From: Deltaproteobacteria bacterium RBG_16_49_23
GTDB lineage: Bacteria; Desulfobacterota; BSN033; UBA1163
Assembly (NCBI GenBank): GCA_001798855.1
Contig: MGQQ01000126.1
Coordinates: 1-60,265 of the forward strand
Direction of reading: 5' to 3'
DNA length: 60,265 bases
Below, one piece after another: positions 1 to 8,103 of this stretch. The notes under the pieces were generated by a model, which worked only from the letters and a program-made list of their open reading frames with translations, had not been told where the DNA came from and did no database searches. Each line of letters starts with the position of its first letter. Within the stretch, counting starts at the first letter, position 1. The position numbers and the translations under genes are program-made.

Positions 1-1017
1 CAATCCGTTGCTGAGTCTAATCAACTCAGGGCTGATCACTTCCTTAACCGAGTAATACTCTTCACGCTGCCCGCTGTTTTCGTCGATTCTGGAGCCGAAT
101 TGAAGCTTTTTGGGATCAATTTTTTTATCAAGTTTATGGGGGTCTTTGAAGATATAGGGCAGCCTTGCAATTTCTTCGTTCAAGTCGGCTTTTATATTGT
201 CTTTTAAAAAAATGTATTCTGTTCCGAAAAGATCGGCTTGTTCGATTTGCAGCTTTTTTCTGATGGTTGGAGTAAAATTCTCGTTAATTTCATAACCGAT
301 TGAATCCCGTCCCAGATTACGGGCAGCCATTGAAGTCGTACCGCTACCGAGGAAGGGATCAAGAACTGTATCCCCTGCAAAAGAAAACATTTTGATAAGC
401 CGGGCAGGCAGTTCTTCGGGGAACATTGCGATATGCCCTTCCTGTTTAGCGCCTGCAAAATACCAGTGGCCTGAAAAATAAGTATTCCAATCTTCCTTTG
501 ATATTACCGACAGTTCTTTCTGCTCTCGGGTGGGTTTTGGCGCGTTGCCTTGTTTTTTGAATAACAGAATAAACTCATAATCGAGTTTCAGAATTCCGTT
601 GCGGGGATAAGGAAAACTTCCCATTATGGTTGCTCCCCCTGTTGTATTGGTCGTCGTCACCTTTTGCCAAATGATCGCCCCCATGTAGTCAAACCCGATT
701 GTCTCGCAGAATTTTATGATTTCGGTTCGAATCGGGATAACCTTGTACCGCCCATAATAGACCGAGCGGGCGAATTGGTCCCCAATGTTTATGCAAAGCC
801 GGCAGCCCGGGTATAAAACCCGATGGCATTCCCTCCAGACAAGACTCAGGTTATTTATATAACTCTCGTAAGTCTCATGGTATCCGATTTGATCGTTTGT
901 CCCGTAATCTTTAAGCTGCCAGTATGGAGGTGAGGTAATGATCAAATGGACCGATTCATCGGTCACCAGGTTCATTTGCCTGGAATCACCATGAACTATT
1001 TTGTGTATGGTTTTCAT
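1..1017 (-). CDS. DNA methyltransferase, beta-class N4-cytosine/N6-adenine type (partial, runs off left edge)
   Basis: Reading the minus strand from the ATG at 1017 gives an open frame to the window edge. The N-terminus carries the catalytic motif TSPPYW (about residue 30) and the SAM-binding motif DPFLGSGTT comes much later (about residue 240). This motif IV-before-motif I order defines beta-class amino-methyltransferases, and a Ser/Thr-Pro-Pro-Tyr catalytic motif is more usual for N4-cytosine enzymes than the Asp-Pro-Pro-Tyr of many adenine enzymes. The protein would methylate a base in a short DNA recognition site. The frame is intact over 339 codons and the C-terminus lies outside the window. 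No restriction endonuclease is visible on the right side, so it may be an orphan or have its partner to the left. The class is clear from the motifs; the target sequence cannot be inferred. Confidence 0.85.
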   Translation of the reverse strand, partial: MKTIHKIVHGDSRQMNLVTDESVHLIITSPPYWQLKDYGTNDQIGYHETYESYINNLSLVWRECHRVLYPGCRLCINIGDQFARSVYYGRYKVIPIRTEIIKFCETIGFDYMGAIIWQKVTTTNTTGGATIMGSFPYPRNGILKLDYEFILLFKKQGNAPKPTREQKELSVISKEDWNTYFSGHWYFAGAKQEGHIAMFPEELPARLIKMFSFAGDTVLDPFLGSGTTSMAARNLGRDSIGYEINENFTPTIRKKLQIEQADLFGTEYIFLKDNIKADLNEEIARLPYIFKDPHKLDKKIDPKKLQFGSRIDENSGQREEYYSVKEVISPELIRLSNGL

Positions 1018-1306
1018 TTTTGTAATTTATTGTAGCTTCAATCAGGTGTGCATGTAAATTAGTTGTTATTGCTAATATTTATTTTTATATTGCTGTGTGG
1101 AAGCACTGCTTAATATTTTTCATTGATGAAAACGAAGAAATATCTTCGTCCCCACCCTGTGGATTACTGATTGGAATATACATATTTTATGAGAATTGGT
1201 CAACTGAAACTTCCAGGAAGGACTTGATGCTATATTTGACGTTGTCTGTCTGGTGAAGGATCAACTTTTACGCCTGATTACCCCATCTCCCTATCTCTCT
1301 ACCCAC
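1018..1306. other. Intergenic region, AT-rich
   Basis: This gap lies between the methyltransferase start and the tldD stop. I see no convincing gene, hairpin or promoter in it. Confidence 0.4.
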
Positions 1307-2728
1307 TTAACTCTTTGTTTCTTCCCGTCCTCCCACGACGATCTCCGGAATCCTTAGTGTGGGCTGTGCATCCGCAACTGGAACGCCCTGACCATCCTTT
1401 CCACAGGTTCCGATCCCGAAACCTAAATCATTGCCGACCATGTCGATCTCTTTGAGAACCTGGGGGCCATTGCCAATGAGAATGGCTCCCCGGACCGCTT
1501 CCCCGATGCTCCCTTTTTCGATCAGATATCCCTCGCTCACCTCAAAGACAAAATCGCCATTTACCGTATTGACCTGTCCGCCGCCCATCTTCTTCACGAA
1601 TAGACCCTTCTCGACGGAACGGATGATCTCCTCGGGGCTTGTCTCCCCCGGAAGGATGAGGGTATTGCTCATCCTCGGGATGGGCTTCAACCGATAGGAT
1701 TCTCTCCTTCCATTTCCGGTTGACGAAACACCGTCTTTGAAGGCGGTAAGACGATCGTAAAGATACTTTTTCAAAATCCCTTTCTCCACTAAAACCGTCT
1801 TTTGCGAGACAACCCCCTCATCATCAAAAGCATAGGCGCCCCTCTTTTGCGGAAGCGTAGAATCATCCTCGACCGTGATCAGGGGAGAGGCCACCTTCTC
1901 TCCGATCTTTCCCGAATAGACAGAGAGACCCTGCTGGGCCAGATCGGCCTCCAGTCCATGTCCAATGGCTTCATGGATCATCGTCCCTCCTGCATCGCTC
2001 GAGAGGACAACCCCCATACTCCCCATGGGAGCCTTCCTTGCCGAGAGCATGAGGAGCGATCTCTTTGCCGCAATCTCCGCCACCCTTTCCGGAGGGCAGA
2101 CGTCGAAAAGCTCGAACCCCATCGTCCCTCCGATCGGTTCGTATCCGGTCTGGATGATATCCTCTTTAGAGGCGACGACCTGGACCGAAAAAACCGTCCC
2201 CACCCTCTCCCCTTCAATCCACAAACCTTCCGAATTGGCAATGGAAAGGGACTGGCTTGTATCGCGGTAGAGGACCTTTACCTGACGGATAGAGGGATCC
2301 AATTTCCGGGCGACCTCATTGGCCCGATTCACCATCGAAACCTTCTCTCCAACCGGAATCCCCCGGGGATGTTTCTCAATCGGCCCGAAGGGAGAATGAA
2401 TCGAAGGGGATGAACGAGCGGCCCTGTTCTGATAGAGGAGGTTAAAGACCCTCTCCCCGCGATCTTCTTTAACCGCACGGCTGACCACCCTGGCCAAATC
2501 AAGAAGGTCCTCTTCTTCCAGCCGGTTGGTAAAACTGTAAAAGGTTCTTCCATCGAAGAGAACCCGAAGTCCCACTCCCGTGTCCTGGCCCGAAATCATC
2601 TTTTCGATGCGGTCCTCTTCACAGACGACAACGACCGAATAGGTCTGTTCGAAGAAGAGATCCGCAAACTCCCCGCCCTCCTTCAGAGCCTCCTTTAAAA
2701 TCTTCTCAAGCGAAAGATGTTCTATCAT
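1307..2728 (-). CDS. tldD: TldD/PmbA family metalloprotease TldD
   Basis: The 473-residue protein has the length and layout of TldD, the zinc-dependent subunit of the TldD/TldE (PmbA) protease, which trims peptides such as modified microcins and unfolded substrates in the cytoplasm. The HEAIGHG motif at about residue 250 matches the HExxxH zinc site of the family. Glycine-rich C-terminal segments with GNG and GTCGKDGQ are also typical. The start ATG at 2728 follows an AGGAGA ribosome binding site. No pmbA/tldE partner is seen in the window. A DUF4911-type gene lies just upstream on the same strand, and the 26-base gap suggests co-transcription. Family assignment is strong; the natural substrate is unknown. 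Confidence 0.93.
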   Translation of the reverse strand: MIEHLSLEKILKEALKEGGEFADLFFEQTYSVVVVCEEDRIEKMISGQDTGVGLRVLFDGRTFYSFTNRLEEEDLLDLARVVSRAVKEDRGERVFNLLYQNRAARSSPSIHSPFGPIEKHPRGIPVGEKVSMVNRANEVARKLDPSIRQVKVLYRDTSQSLSIANSEGLWIEGERVGTVFSVQVVASKEDIIQTGYEPIGGTMGFELFDVCPPERVAEIAAKRSLLMLSARKAPMGSMGVVLSSDAGGTMIHEAIGHGLEADLAQQGLSVYSGKIGEKVASPLITVEDDSTLPQKRGAYAFDDEGVVSQKTVLVEKGILKKYLYDRLTAFKDGVSSTGNGRRESYRLKPIPRMSNTLILPGETSPEEIIRSVEKGLFVKKMGGGQVNTVNGDFVFEVSEGYLIEKGSIGEAVRGAILIGNGPQVLKEIDMVGNDLGFGIGTCGKDGQGVPVADAQPTLRIPEIVVGGREETKS

Positions 2729-2754
2729 CCTATTCTCCTGATTTGAGGTGACTA

Positions 2755-3000
2755 TTAAGAACGCCCATTTTTGTAAGAAAAATATTCCGGTTCTAAAGCT
2801 TCAAGGGTTATCTCTTTCCGGAGCCCCTCCAGCACTTCCTCCACATCCCTTTCCCAGCCCGGTGCAATCATCAACTCCACGACCGCCTCACGAGGGTCTT
2901 TCGTTCTCACCACAGCCATCCCCTCATGTGATTCGATGATGAATTTAAAATAGGCGATATCCTCCCGGCGAATCCTGAAATAGTGTGATTGAGTGTCCAT
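2755..3000 (-). CDS. Small DUF4911-like protein
   Basis: This is an 81-residue acidic protein with an alpha/beta look. It starts MDTQSHYFRIRREDIAYFKF and continues with the segment ESHEGMAVVRTKDP. The length and the pattern of a DI-x-YFKFI-x-E helix followed by EG-hydrophobic strand resemble the DUF4911 family that sits beside housekeeping genes in many deltaproteobacteria. No catalytic residues stand out. It probably forms an operon with tldD 26 bases downstream. The function is unknown; DUF4911 is recognised from memory of the pattern and is a moderate-confidence call. Confidence 0.6.
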   Translation of the reverse strand: MDTQSHYFRIRREDIAYFKFIIESHEGMAVVRTKDPREAVVELMIAPGWERDVEEVLEGLRKEITLEALEPEYFSYKNGRS

Positions 3001-3030
3001 TTTTCATTGCAGATTGTGGATTGCGGAATA

Positions 3031-3080
3031 CCCCCTCACCCTTTCCCTCTCCCCAGAGGGGAGAGGGTGGGGTGAGGGGG
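3031..3080. repeat. CCCTCACCC-type palindromic repeat (hairpin)
   Basis: Two arms, CCCCCTCACCC and its complement GGGTGAGGGGG, enclose an inner stem of CCCTCTCCCC and GGGGAGAGGG with loop AGA. The same element recurs at 7851-7941 and 35585-35624. It sits 3' of the DUF3108-type gene context with no T-run. It may act as an mRNA-stabilising or terminator-like structure. Confidence 0.8.
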
Positions 3081-3105
3081 CCGAATTCCGAATTCCGAAT
3101 TTGGA

Positions 3106-3960
3106 TTAACTCCTAACCTTATGGATGAGCTTTCCGGTAACATTCCCGAAGAGGATGACATCTCTGATCATTCCTTCTACGGGATAGAGGTCTTTGGATA
3201 GCCATCCCTCGATGAGACCCTCTTTCGAATGAGTAATCTCTGTATCCAGAGATAGTTTGACAAAGTAATCTTTTTCGTCTTTTACTTTTTCCGATTTTTT
3301 CCTCTTCTCCTCTTCCTCTTTCGTTGCCACCTTCACCTCGTAACTTGTAGGACCTTTTTTCGGAAAGGTGGGGACGGAATATTTCTTCCCCCTCTCCACT
3401 TCTCCGTAAACACCGTACCGGAAATTGTAAGAGGCGGTGAGAAAGTCGTCATAGTTTTTCCCGGAAGGAATCTCCTCTTCCTTTTTCACGGAGGTTCCAT
3501 CCTTTTTCCGCCTTATCTGAACCCACTTCATCTTCTGATAATCGAAAAGATGGGTTCTGCTTCTCAGTTTCTCCCCTATCTTTACATCTTCTTCGAATGA
3601 AAGCGACCGGAGACGTCTCCCGCCATCCACCTCTTCCATCACCGAACGGTACGTGTCCACCCGGTAACGGGCAACAAATCCAAGAACGCCCAGGGTCTCC
3701 GTCTCCAGGACGGCGAGGTAACGGCCTTTCTTCCCCGCTTCTCGAAAGCTCAATTTCCCCAGGGCCGCCCTTTTAAAAAGCCAGAATCCGATTTCATAAG
3801 AGAGCTCCTCTCCTTTAAAGAATTCAGCAATAGATTTTTTATCCCATCTCCCTGCAGAAAGAGAATTTGCTCCTGTTTCCCGAACATGGAAAGGAAAAAC
3901 AGGAAGGAATAAAAACCCCAAAATCCACCGGAAAAAATCTCTTCTCTTAATGGAAGCCAT
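3106..3960 (-). CDS. DUF3108-like exported protein
   Basis: The 284-residue protein begins with a basic RR-containing segment (KRRDFFRWILGFLFLP) followed by hydrophobic residues, a plausible export signal that even resembles a Tat motif. The mature part is beta-rich. It includes a Phe-Glu-Gly-x3-Leu-Ser-Tyr-Glu-Ile start (about residue 48) and repeated short strands with charged linkers, the pattern of DUF3108 periplasmic beta-barrel-like proteins. A Lys/Glu-rich insertion lies at about residues 215-235. No catalytic motif is visible. It is separated from the GTPase gene upstream by long palindromes and is probably its own unit. Role unknown; perhaps envelope-related. Confidence 0.6.
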   Translation of the reverse strand: MASIKRRDFFRWILGFLFLPVFPFHVRETGANSLSAGRWDKKSIAEFFKGEELSYEIGFWLFKRAALGKLSFREAGKKGRYLAVLETETLGVLGFVARYRVDTYRSVMEEVDGGRRLRSLSFEEDVKIGEKLRSRTHLFDYQKMKWVQIRRKKDGTSVKKEEEIPSGKNYDDFLTASYNFRYGVYGEVERGKKYSVPTFPKKGPTSYEVKVATKEEEEKRKKSEKVKDEKDYFVKLSLDTEITHSKEGLIEGWLSKDLYPVEGMIRDVILFGNVTGKLIHKVRS

Positions 3961-4010
3961 TTTTATCTATCCTTTATTGTCCATTGTGTATCTTAAATCT
4001 TTCAACTCCA

Positions 4011-4078
4011 TAACTCCCCCCCCCTCTTAGGCTAAGAGGGGGGGGGAGTTATCGCCCCCTCTTAACTTAAGAGGGGGT
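4011..4078. repeat. Two tandem perfect palindromes
   Basis: The arms 4011-4030 and 4032-4051 are 20-bp perfect complements separated by one base, with nine C and nine G in each. A second palindrome follows directly, with 11-bp arms at 4055-4065 and 4067-4077. They lie between the stop of the GTPase gene and the start of the DUF3108 gene, both on the minus strand, and probably form strong hairpins in the transcript. Confidence 0.9.
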
Positions 4079-4102
4079 TTGGGGGTGTTACATTGTCCAT
4101 CG

Positions 4103-5089
4103 TTAGATATGCAGCTCAATCACATCGCCTTCACTTACCCGGTAGTCGCGTTTCACCATCTGGCCGTCAAATTTCCCCGACCCCCAGATCCTGGCATACT
4201 TCAGTTTTGCGGCAAAATCCTTATGAACCGAAAGGGCCACATCATCGATCGTGCTTCCCTTCCTGAGAATGACAGGCTCTGTCAGGTCAGGCTCTTTCCC
4301 CGGGATTTTGGTGTAGACCCGGAGGATGTCCAAACGGTGGTAGACTTCTTTCTTCATCTCTTCAAAATTCATTTCCCCCTTTGCAGAGACAGGAAGAACC
4401 ATCAATTGACCCTTGAACCGGCTCTCAAGCGCCCGGAACCCTTCCATCGCATTTCTGAGATCCGCTTTGTTTCCAAGGAGGAACGCCTTTTTAAAGACCC
4501 ATCCTTCCTCGAGGGGATGGGCCTGTTCTCTATTGCCTATCCCTATCTTCATCCTGTTCAACTCTTCGAGAAGAACCTCCATCTGGAAGACCGGATCCTC
4601 CGTCAGGTCCAGTACGATGAGAACGGCATTGGCATTCCGGATGAGATTGGGAAATCCAGGCTCGATCCGGTCAATCTGGATGGGCGGTGTATCCACCAGT
4701 TGAATCTGGAAGTTCTCAAACTTCATCATCCCCGGGATAGGTTTCTGGGTGGTGAAGGGGTAGTCCGCAACCTCGGAAGGAGCATGGGTGAGGCGAGTGA
4801 AGAGACTCGACTTCCCGGAATTGGGCAAGCCCAGAAGCACGACCTGTGCCGCCCCCTCTCTTTTGATGTTATAGGCCTGCTCCGCCCGGCTAACCGCAGG
4901 CCTCTTTTGAAGCTCCTCTTTCAACTTGGCCATCCGGGACTTTAGTTGCCCCCGGAGTTTCTCCGTCCCTTTGTGCTTTGGGATGACGGCCATCATCACC
5001 TCAAGGGCGCTGATCTTTTCGGGAACGGATTTGGCCTGTTTAAATTTGGCCTCTGCTTCTAAATATTGGGGCGTGAGATTGGCTGGCAT
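4103..5089 (-). CDS. OBG/DRG-type GTPase with C-terminal TGS domain
   Basis: The 328-residue protein has an N-terminal helical region followed by a GTPase core: G1 GLPNSGKSS at about residue 86, a DxPFTTxxP switch segment, G3 DTPP, G4 NKAD and G5 SAK. The C-terminal 70 residues form a TGS domain (VILRKGSTIDDVALSVHKDF through SEGDVIELHI). This arrangement is that of DRG-like TGS GTPases known from archaea and eukaryotes and found sporadically in bacteria, which bind ribosomes or RNA. The predicted location is cytoplasmic. All nucleotide-binding motifs look intact. The precise role in bacteria is not established. Confidence 0.88.
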   Translation of the reverse strand: MPANLTPQYLEAEAKFKQAKSVPEKISALEVMMAVIPKHKGTEKLRGQLKSRMAKLKEELQKRPAVSRAEQAYNIKREGAAQVVLLGLPNSGKSSLFTRLTHAPSEVADYPFTTQKPIPGMMKFENFQIQLVDTPPIQIDRIEPGFPNLIRNANAVLIVLDLTEDPVFQMEVLLEELNRMKIGIGNREQAHPLEEGWVFKKAFLLGNKADLRNAMEGFRALESRFKGQLMVLPVSAKGEMNFEEMKKEVYHRLDILRVYTKIPGKEPDLTEPVILRKGSTIDDVALSVHKDFAAKLKYARIWGSGKFDGQMVKRDYRVSEGDVIELHI

Positions 5090-5149
5090 AATCCTGACGC
5101 TATACCTACTGGGAATTTCTAAAACTCATGAGTGCCCGTATCGTTCCGG

Positions 5150-5260
5150 TTTGCATGGAATGTTGGAATAATGGAATACTGGAAAAAATTTTATTGCTTT
5201 AAAGAACTGGAATATGGACCCAACCTTCCAGTATTCCAATCTTCCATTATTCCATGTATT
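5150..5260. repeat. Inverted repeat built from TGGAATA/TATTCCA words
   Basis: A run of GGAATGTTGGAATAATGGAA words on the left is mirrored by TTCCAGTATTCCAATCTTCC words on the right, around an AT-rich centre. It lies between two minus-strand genes, next to the stop codon of the HD-GYP gene. Similar word palindromes occur at 10430-10455 and 47747-47885. Confidence 0.7.
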
Positions 5261-5270
5261 TATCTCGCCG

Positions 5271-6290
5271 TTACAACTTATAGACCTTCTCTCTTATAAA
5301 GATCTCCAACACCTTTGGGTCAAACTGTTTCCCACTGCACTTCCCCAGTTCCGCGAGGACATCCTGAAGGGGCATGACTCCTCGATGGGGCCTTGCGCTC
5401 GTCATGGCATCAAACGCGTCGGGAAGGCTGATGATCCGGGCTTCTAAGGAAATGGCCTCGCCTGCCAGCCCATCGGGATAACCGCTGCCGTCATAAAATT
5501 CGTGGTGGTTCCGGATCATTGGAATCTTATCCTTGAAAAATTCCACCCCCTCCACAATCTTTACCCCGATCATCGGGTGCTCCTGGATAGATTGATATTC
5601 TTCAGAGCTCAGGGGGCCCTGCTTCTGAAGGATCTCATCCTTGATGCCGATCTTACCGATATCGTGAAGAAGCGCTCCATATTCCAGATTCTCCAGCCTC
5701 TCTTCCGAGAAACCCATCTGCTTGGCGATCGCCAGGCTCATTCGTTTCACCCGATCGGAATGTCCCCGGGTATATGGGTCTTTTGCATCGATCGCCTCGG
5801 CCAGAACCTTAACCGAATCCAGGTAACTCTTTTTCAAGAATCGATAAGCCTGTTTGAGTTTGCCGGTTCGTTCTTCCACCAGTTCTTCCATACGATTGTG
5901 ATAGGCCTCGATCTCCTCTTCAAGTCGCTTGCTCTCAAGGGCTTTCTTCACGCTCATGACGATCAGGTCGAGATCGGCCGGCTTGATGATGAAATCATAA
6001 GCTCCAAGCCTCATAGCATTCACAGCCATGTCGATCTCCGGGTAAGCGGTCACCATGATCATCTTCATCTTGGGATCGATCGCCTTGACCCTCTGTAAAA
6101 GCTCGATTCCTGTCATCTCGGGCATTTTGATATCGGAGATGATGAGGGAGAAGGCATTTTTATAAAAATGGTTGAGAGCCTCTTTCCCGTTATGGGCTGC
6201 AGTACAAGCATAACCTTCCTTTGTCAACCGCCGGACCAAAATGTTGCAGATAACCACTTCATCATCCACGATCAGTATCCGGTCTTCCAT
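5271..6290 (-). CDS. Response regulator with HD-GYP cyclic-di-GMP phosphodiesterase output
   Basis: The 339-residue protein has an N-terminal receiver domain (residues 1-120) with the acidic pocket near ILIVDDE and phosphoacceptor Asp in IISDIKMPEM. A coiled-coil linker (about 125-150) leads to an HD-GYP domain (about 155-335). Key residues visible are HDIGKIG, the second metal-binding HH in IRNHHE, and GSGYPDGL in the GYP position. Such proteins hydrolyse c-di-GMP when phosphorylated. The usual VADAFDAMTS segment reads LPDAFDAMTS, a mild variant. It is divergently oriented to a sigma-54 activator 126 bases away. No histidine kinase is seen in the window. Confidence 0.9.
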   Translation of the reverse strand: MEDRILIVDDEVVICNILVRRLTKEGYACTAAHNGKEALNHFYKNAFSLIISDIKMPEMTGIELLQRVKAIDPKMKMIMVTAYPEIDMAVNAMRLGAYDFIIKPADLDLIVMSVKKALESKRLEEEIEAYHNRMEELVEERTGKLKQAYRFLKKSYLDSVKVLAEAIDAKDPYTRGHSDRVKRMSLAIAKQMGFSEERLENLEYGALLHDIGKIGIKDEILQKQGPLSSEEYQSIQEHPMIGVKIVEGVEFFKDKIPMIRNHHEFYDGSGYPDGLAGEAISLEARIISLPDAFDAMTSARPHRGVMPLQDVLAELGKCSGKQFDPKVLEIFIREKVYKL

Positions 6291-6416
6291 AGGTGATCCC
6301 TCCCCTTACCTTTTCGTTAGTTCTATTTTAAAAGAAATCAAAAAACAGTCAACCCAATTATTTGGATTTGATTTTAGGGAGGTTTTTTGATAAACATAGG
6401 TTACAGGAGCTTGTCA

Positions 6417-7793
6417 ATGGAACCAAAGAAAATAATGGTGGTGGATGATGAAGCCCATCTCCGGGATATCTTTCAGAAGGGTCTGTCCCAGATGGGTGGG
6501 TTTTCAGTTGAGGTGGCCTCGAATGGGAAAGAGGCGATCGAAAAGATCGAAAAGGAGATCTTCGACCTCGTCTTAACCGACCTGATGATGCCGGAGATGG
6601 ACGGCATGGAGTTTCTCAAGATCATCAAGGGAACAAGGCCTGAGATGCCGGTCATCATGATGACCGCCTACGGATCGATCGATACCGCCGTAGAAGCGTT
6701 AAAGATCGGAGCGAATGACTATATCACCAAGCCTGTTGATCTCAAAGATCTTCTTCTCCGAATCTCAAAGGTGCATCAGGAAAATCTCCTCTTGCAGGAG
6801 AATCGACTGCTGAGGATGGAGGTGAAGAAAAAATTTGAGTTTTCCAACATCATCGGAAAGAGCCGGAAGATGCAGAAGGTCTTCTCCCTGATCGAAAAAG
6901 TGGCTCCGAGCAACAGCTCGGTCATCATCTACGGAGGAAGCGGAACCGGAAAAGAACTCGTCGCTAAAGCCATTCATTACAACAGCCCGAGGGCGGATCA
7001 GCCCTTCATCCCTTTCAATTGCAGCGCCATCCCTGAGACGCTGGTGGAAAGCGAGCTTTTCGGTCACACCCGGGGCGCCTTCACGGGAGCAGTCCAGACC
7101 AAGAAAGGGTTGTTTGAGGAAGCCAATGGCGGAACCCTTTTTCTCGATGAAATCTCCACGGTCCTCCCCTCCGTTCAGGTGAAACTGTTAAGGGTTCTCC
7201 AGGAAAGGGAGGTCATGAAAATAGGGAGCACCGAGAGAACGAAGATCGATGTCCGGATGATTGCGGCGACCAATGAGGACCTTGAAACGAATATGAAGCA
7301 GGGGAAATTCCGGGAAGACCTCTTCTACCGGCTCCATGTCTTTCCCATCTTCCTCCCGGACCTGAAGGAGAGAAAGGAGGATATCTCCCTCCTAGCCTAC
7401 CATTTCCTCGATTTCTTCTCGAAGGAAGCTAAAAAGGAGATTAAAGGGATCTCGAAAGAGGCGGTGAATCTTCTTCTGGAATATCACTGGCCTGGAAATG
7501 TCAGGGAATTGGAGAATGCTATCGAAAGGGCGGTCATCCTGGCGGAAGGAGAATTTTTAACCCCTCAGGATCTTCCCGGAGACTTAACGGAAGGGTTTTC
7601 CTTCCTGATCAGAAGAGGCACAAAGGCCCGTAGATCCCTGGATGAAATCAAGGCCGAATACATCACCCAGATATTGAAGGAGACCGATGGAAATAAAAAG
7701 ACAGCCGCCGAAATCCTAAAGGTTAACCCCAGAACGCTCTACCGGTTCGAAAAGAAGGCCCCCTCCGGGGATCCCCAGAAATTGGAATCTTAA
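6417..7793 (+). CDS. Sigma-54-dependent NtrC-family response regulator
   Basis: The protein of about 458 residues has a receiver domain with phosphoacceptor Asp in LVLTDLMMPEMDG. An AAA+ domain follows, with Walker A GGSGTGKE, sigma-54 loop GAFTGA and Walker B GGTLFLDE. A C-terminal Fis-type helix-turn-helix contains KKTAAEILKVNPRTLYR. The family activates RNA polymerase with sigma-54 when phosphorylated. I chose the ATG at 6417 because CAGGAG lies 7 bases upstream and the receiver domain begins directly after it; a TTG at 6387 would add ten residues. No sigma-54 target promoter was identified nearby. Its neighbours, the HD-GYP regulator and TPR lipoprotein, suggest roles in motility or surface behaviour, which is inference. 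Confidence 0.93.
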   Translation: MEPKKIMVVDDEAHLRDIFQKGLSQMGGFSVEVASNGKEAIEKIEKEIFDLVLTDLMMPEMDGMEFLKIIKGTRPEMPVIMMTAYGSIDTAVEALKIGANDYITKPVDLKDLLLRISKVHQENLLLQENRLLRMEVKKKFEFSNIIGKSRKMQKVFSLIEKVAPSNSSVIIYGGSGTGKELVAKAIHYNSPRADQPFIPFNCSAIPETLVESELFGHTRGAFTGAVQTKKGLFEEANGGTLFLDEISTVLPSVQVKLLRVLQEREVMKIGSTERTKIDVRMIAATNEDLETNMKQGKFREDLFYRLHVFPIFLPDLKERKEDISLLAYHFLDFFSKEAKKEIKGISKEAVNLLLEYHWPGNVRELENAIERAVILAEGEFLTPQDLPGDLTEGFSFLIRRGTKARRSLDEIKAEYITQILKETDGNKKTAAEILKVNPRTLYRFEKKAPSGDPQKLES

Positions 7794-7850
7794 CCGTCCG
7801 GTCCCGCCGTGTCTTCATGTTAACGAAAGTTAAAAGTGCACTCCTTCTAT

Positions 7851-7941
7851 TATCCTCTCCCCAAGGGGAGAGGATAAAGGTGAGGGGGTGTTTTGAGGAG
7901 CTCCACCCTCACCCTAACCCTCTCCCGCCAGCGGGAGAGGG
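7851..7941. repeat. Paired CCCTCACCC-type palindromic repeats
   Basis: Two hairpins of the same repeat family lie in opposite orientation. The first has CCTCTCCCC/GGGGAGAGG arms and the second CCCTCTCCCGC/GCGGGAGAGGG, joined through the GGTGAGGGGG and CCACCCTCACC segments that can also pair with each other. The whole can fold into one long cruciform. It occupies the 310-base gap between the sigma-54 regulator and the TPR lipoprotein; no gene is visible there. Confidence 0.8.
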
Positions 7942-8103
7942 AACTATTGGGCTATTGATTTCTATCGTCCAATTGTCATTATTATAATGAATGGTTCCTG
8001 TCATGGCCCTTTTTAAACATTTGGGGGTTGCACTTTTGAATTTTAAATGGCATCCCGCCGTGCTTTCGTTGACTACATCAAGAAACAGTGTTATTAAATA
8101 TTT

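Noticed and set aside
1802..2413. 203-codon plus-strand frame opposite tldD
   Set aside because: Antisense shadow of the TldD coding region with its zinc motif on the other strand.
4079..4945. Long plus-strand frame opposite the TGS GTPase gene
   Set aside because: It is the antisense of a gene with intact G1-G5 motifs; the frame has no family features of its own.
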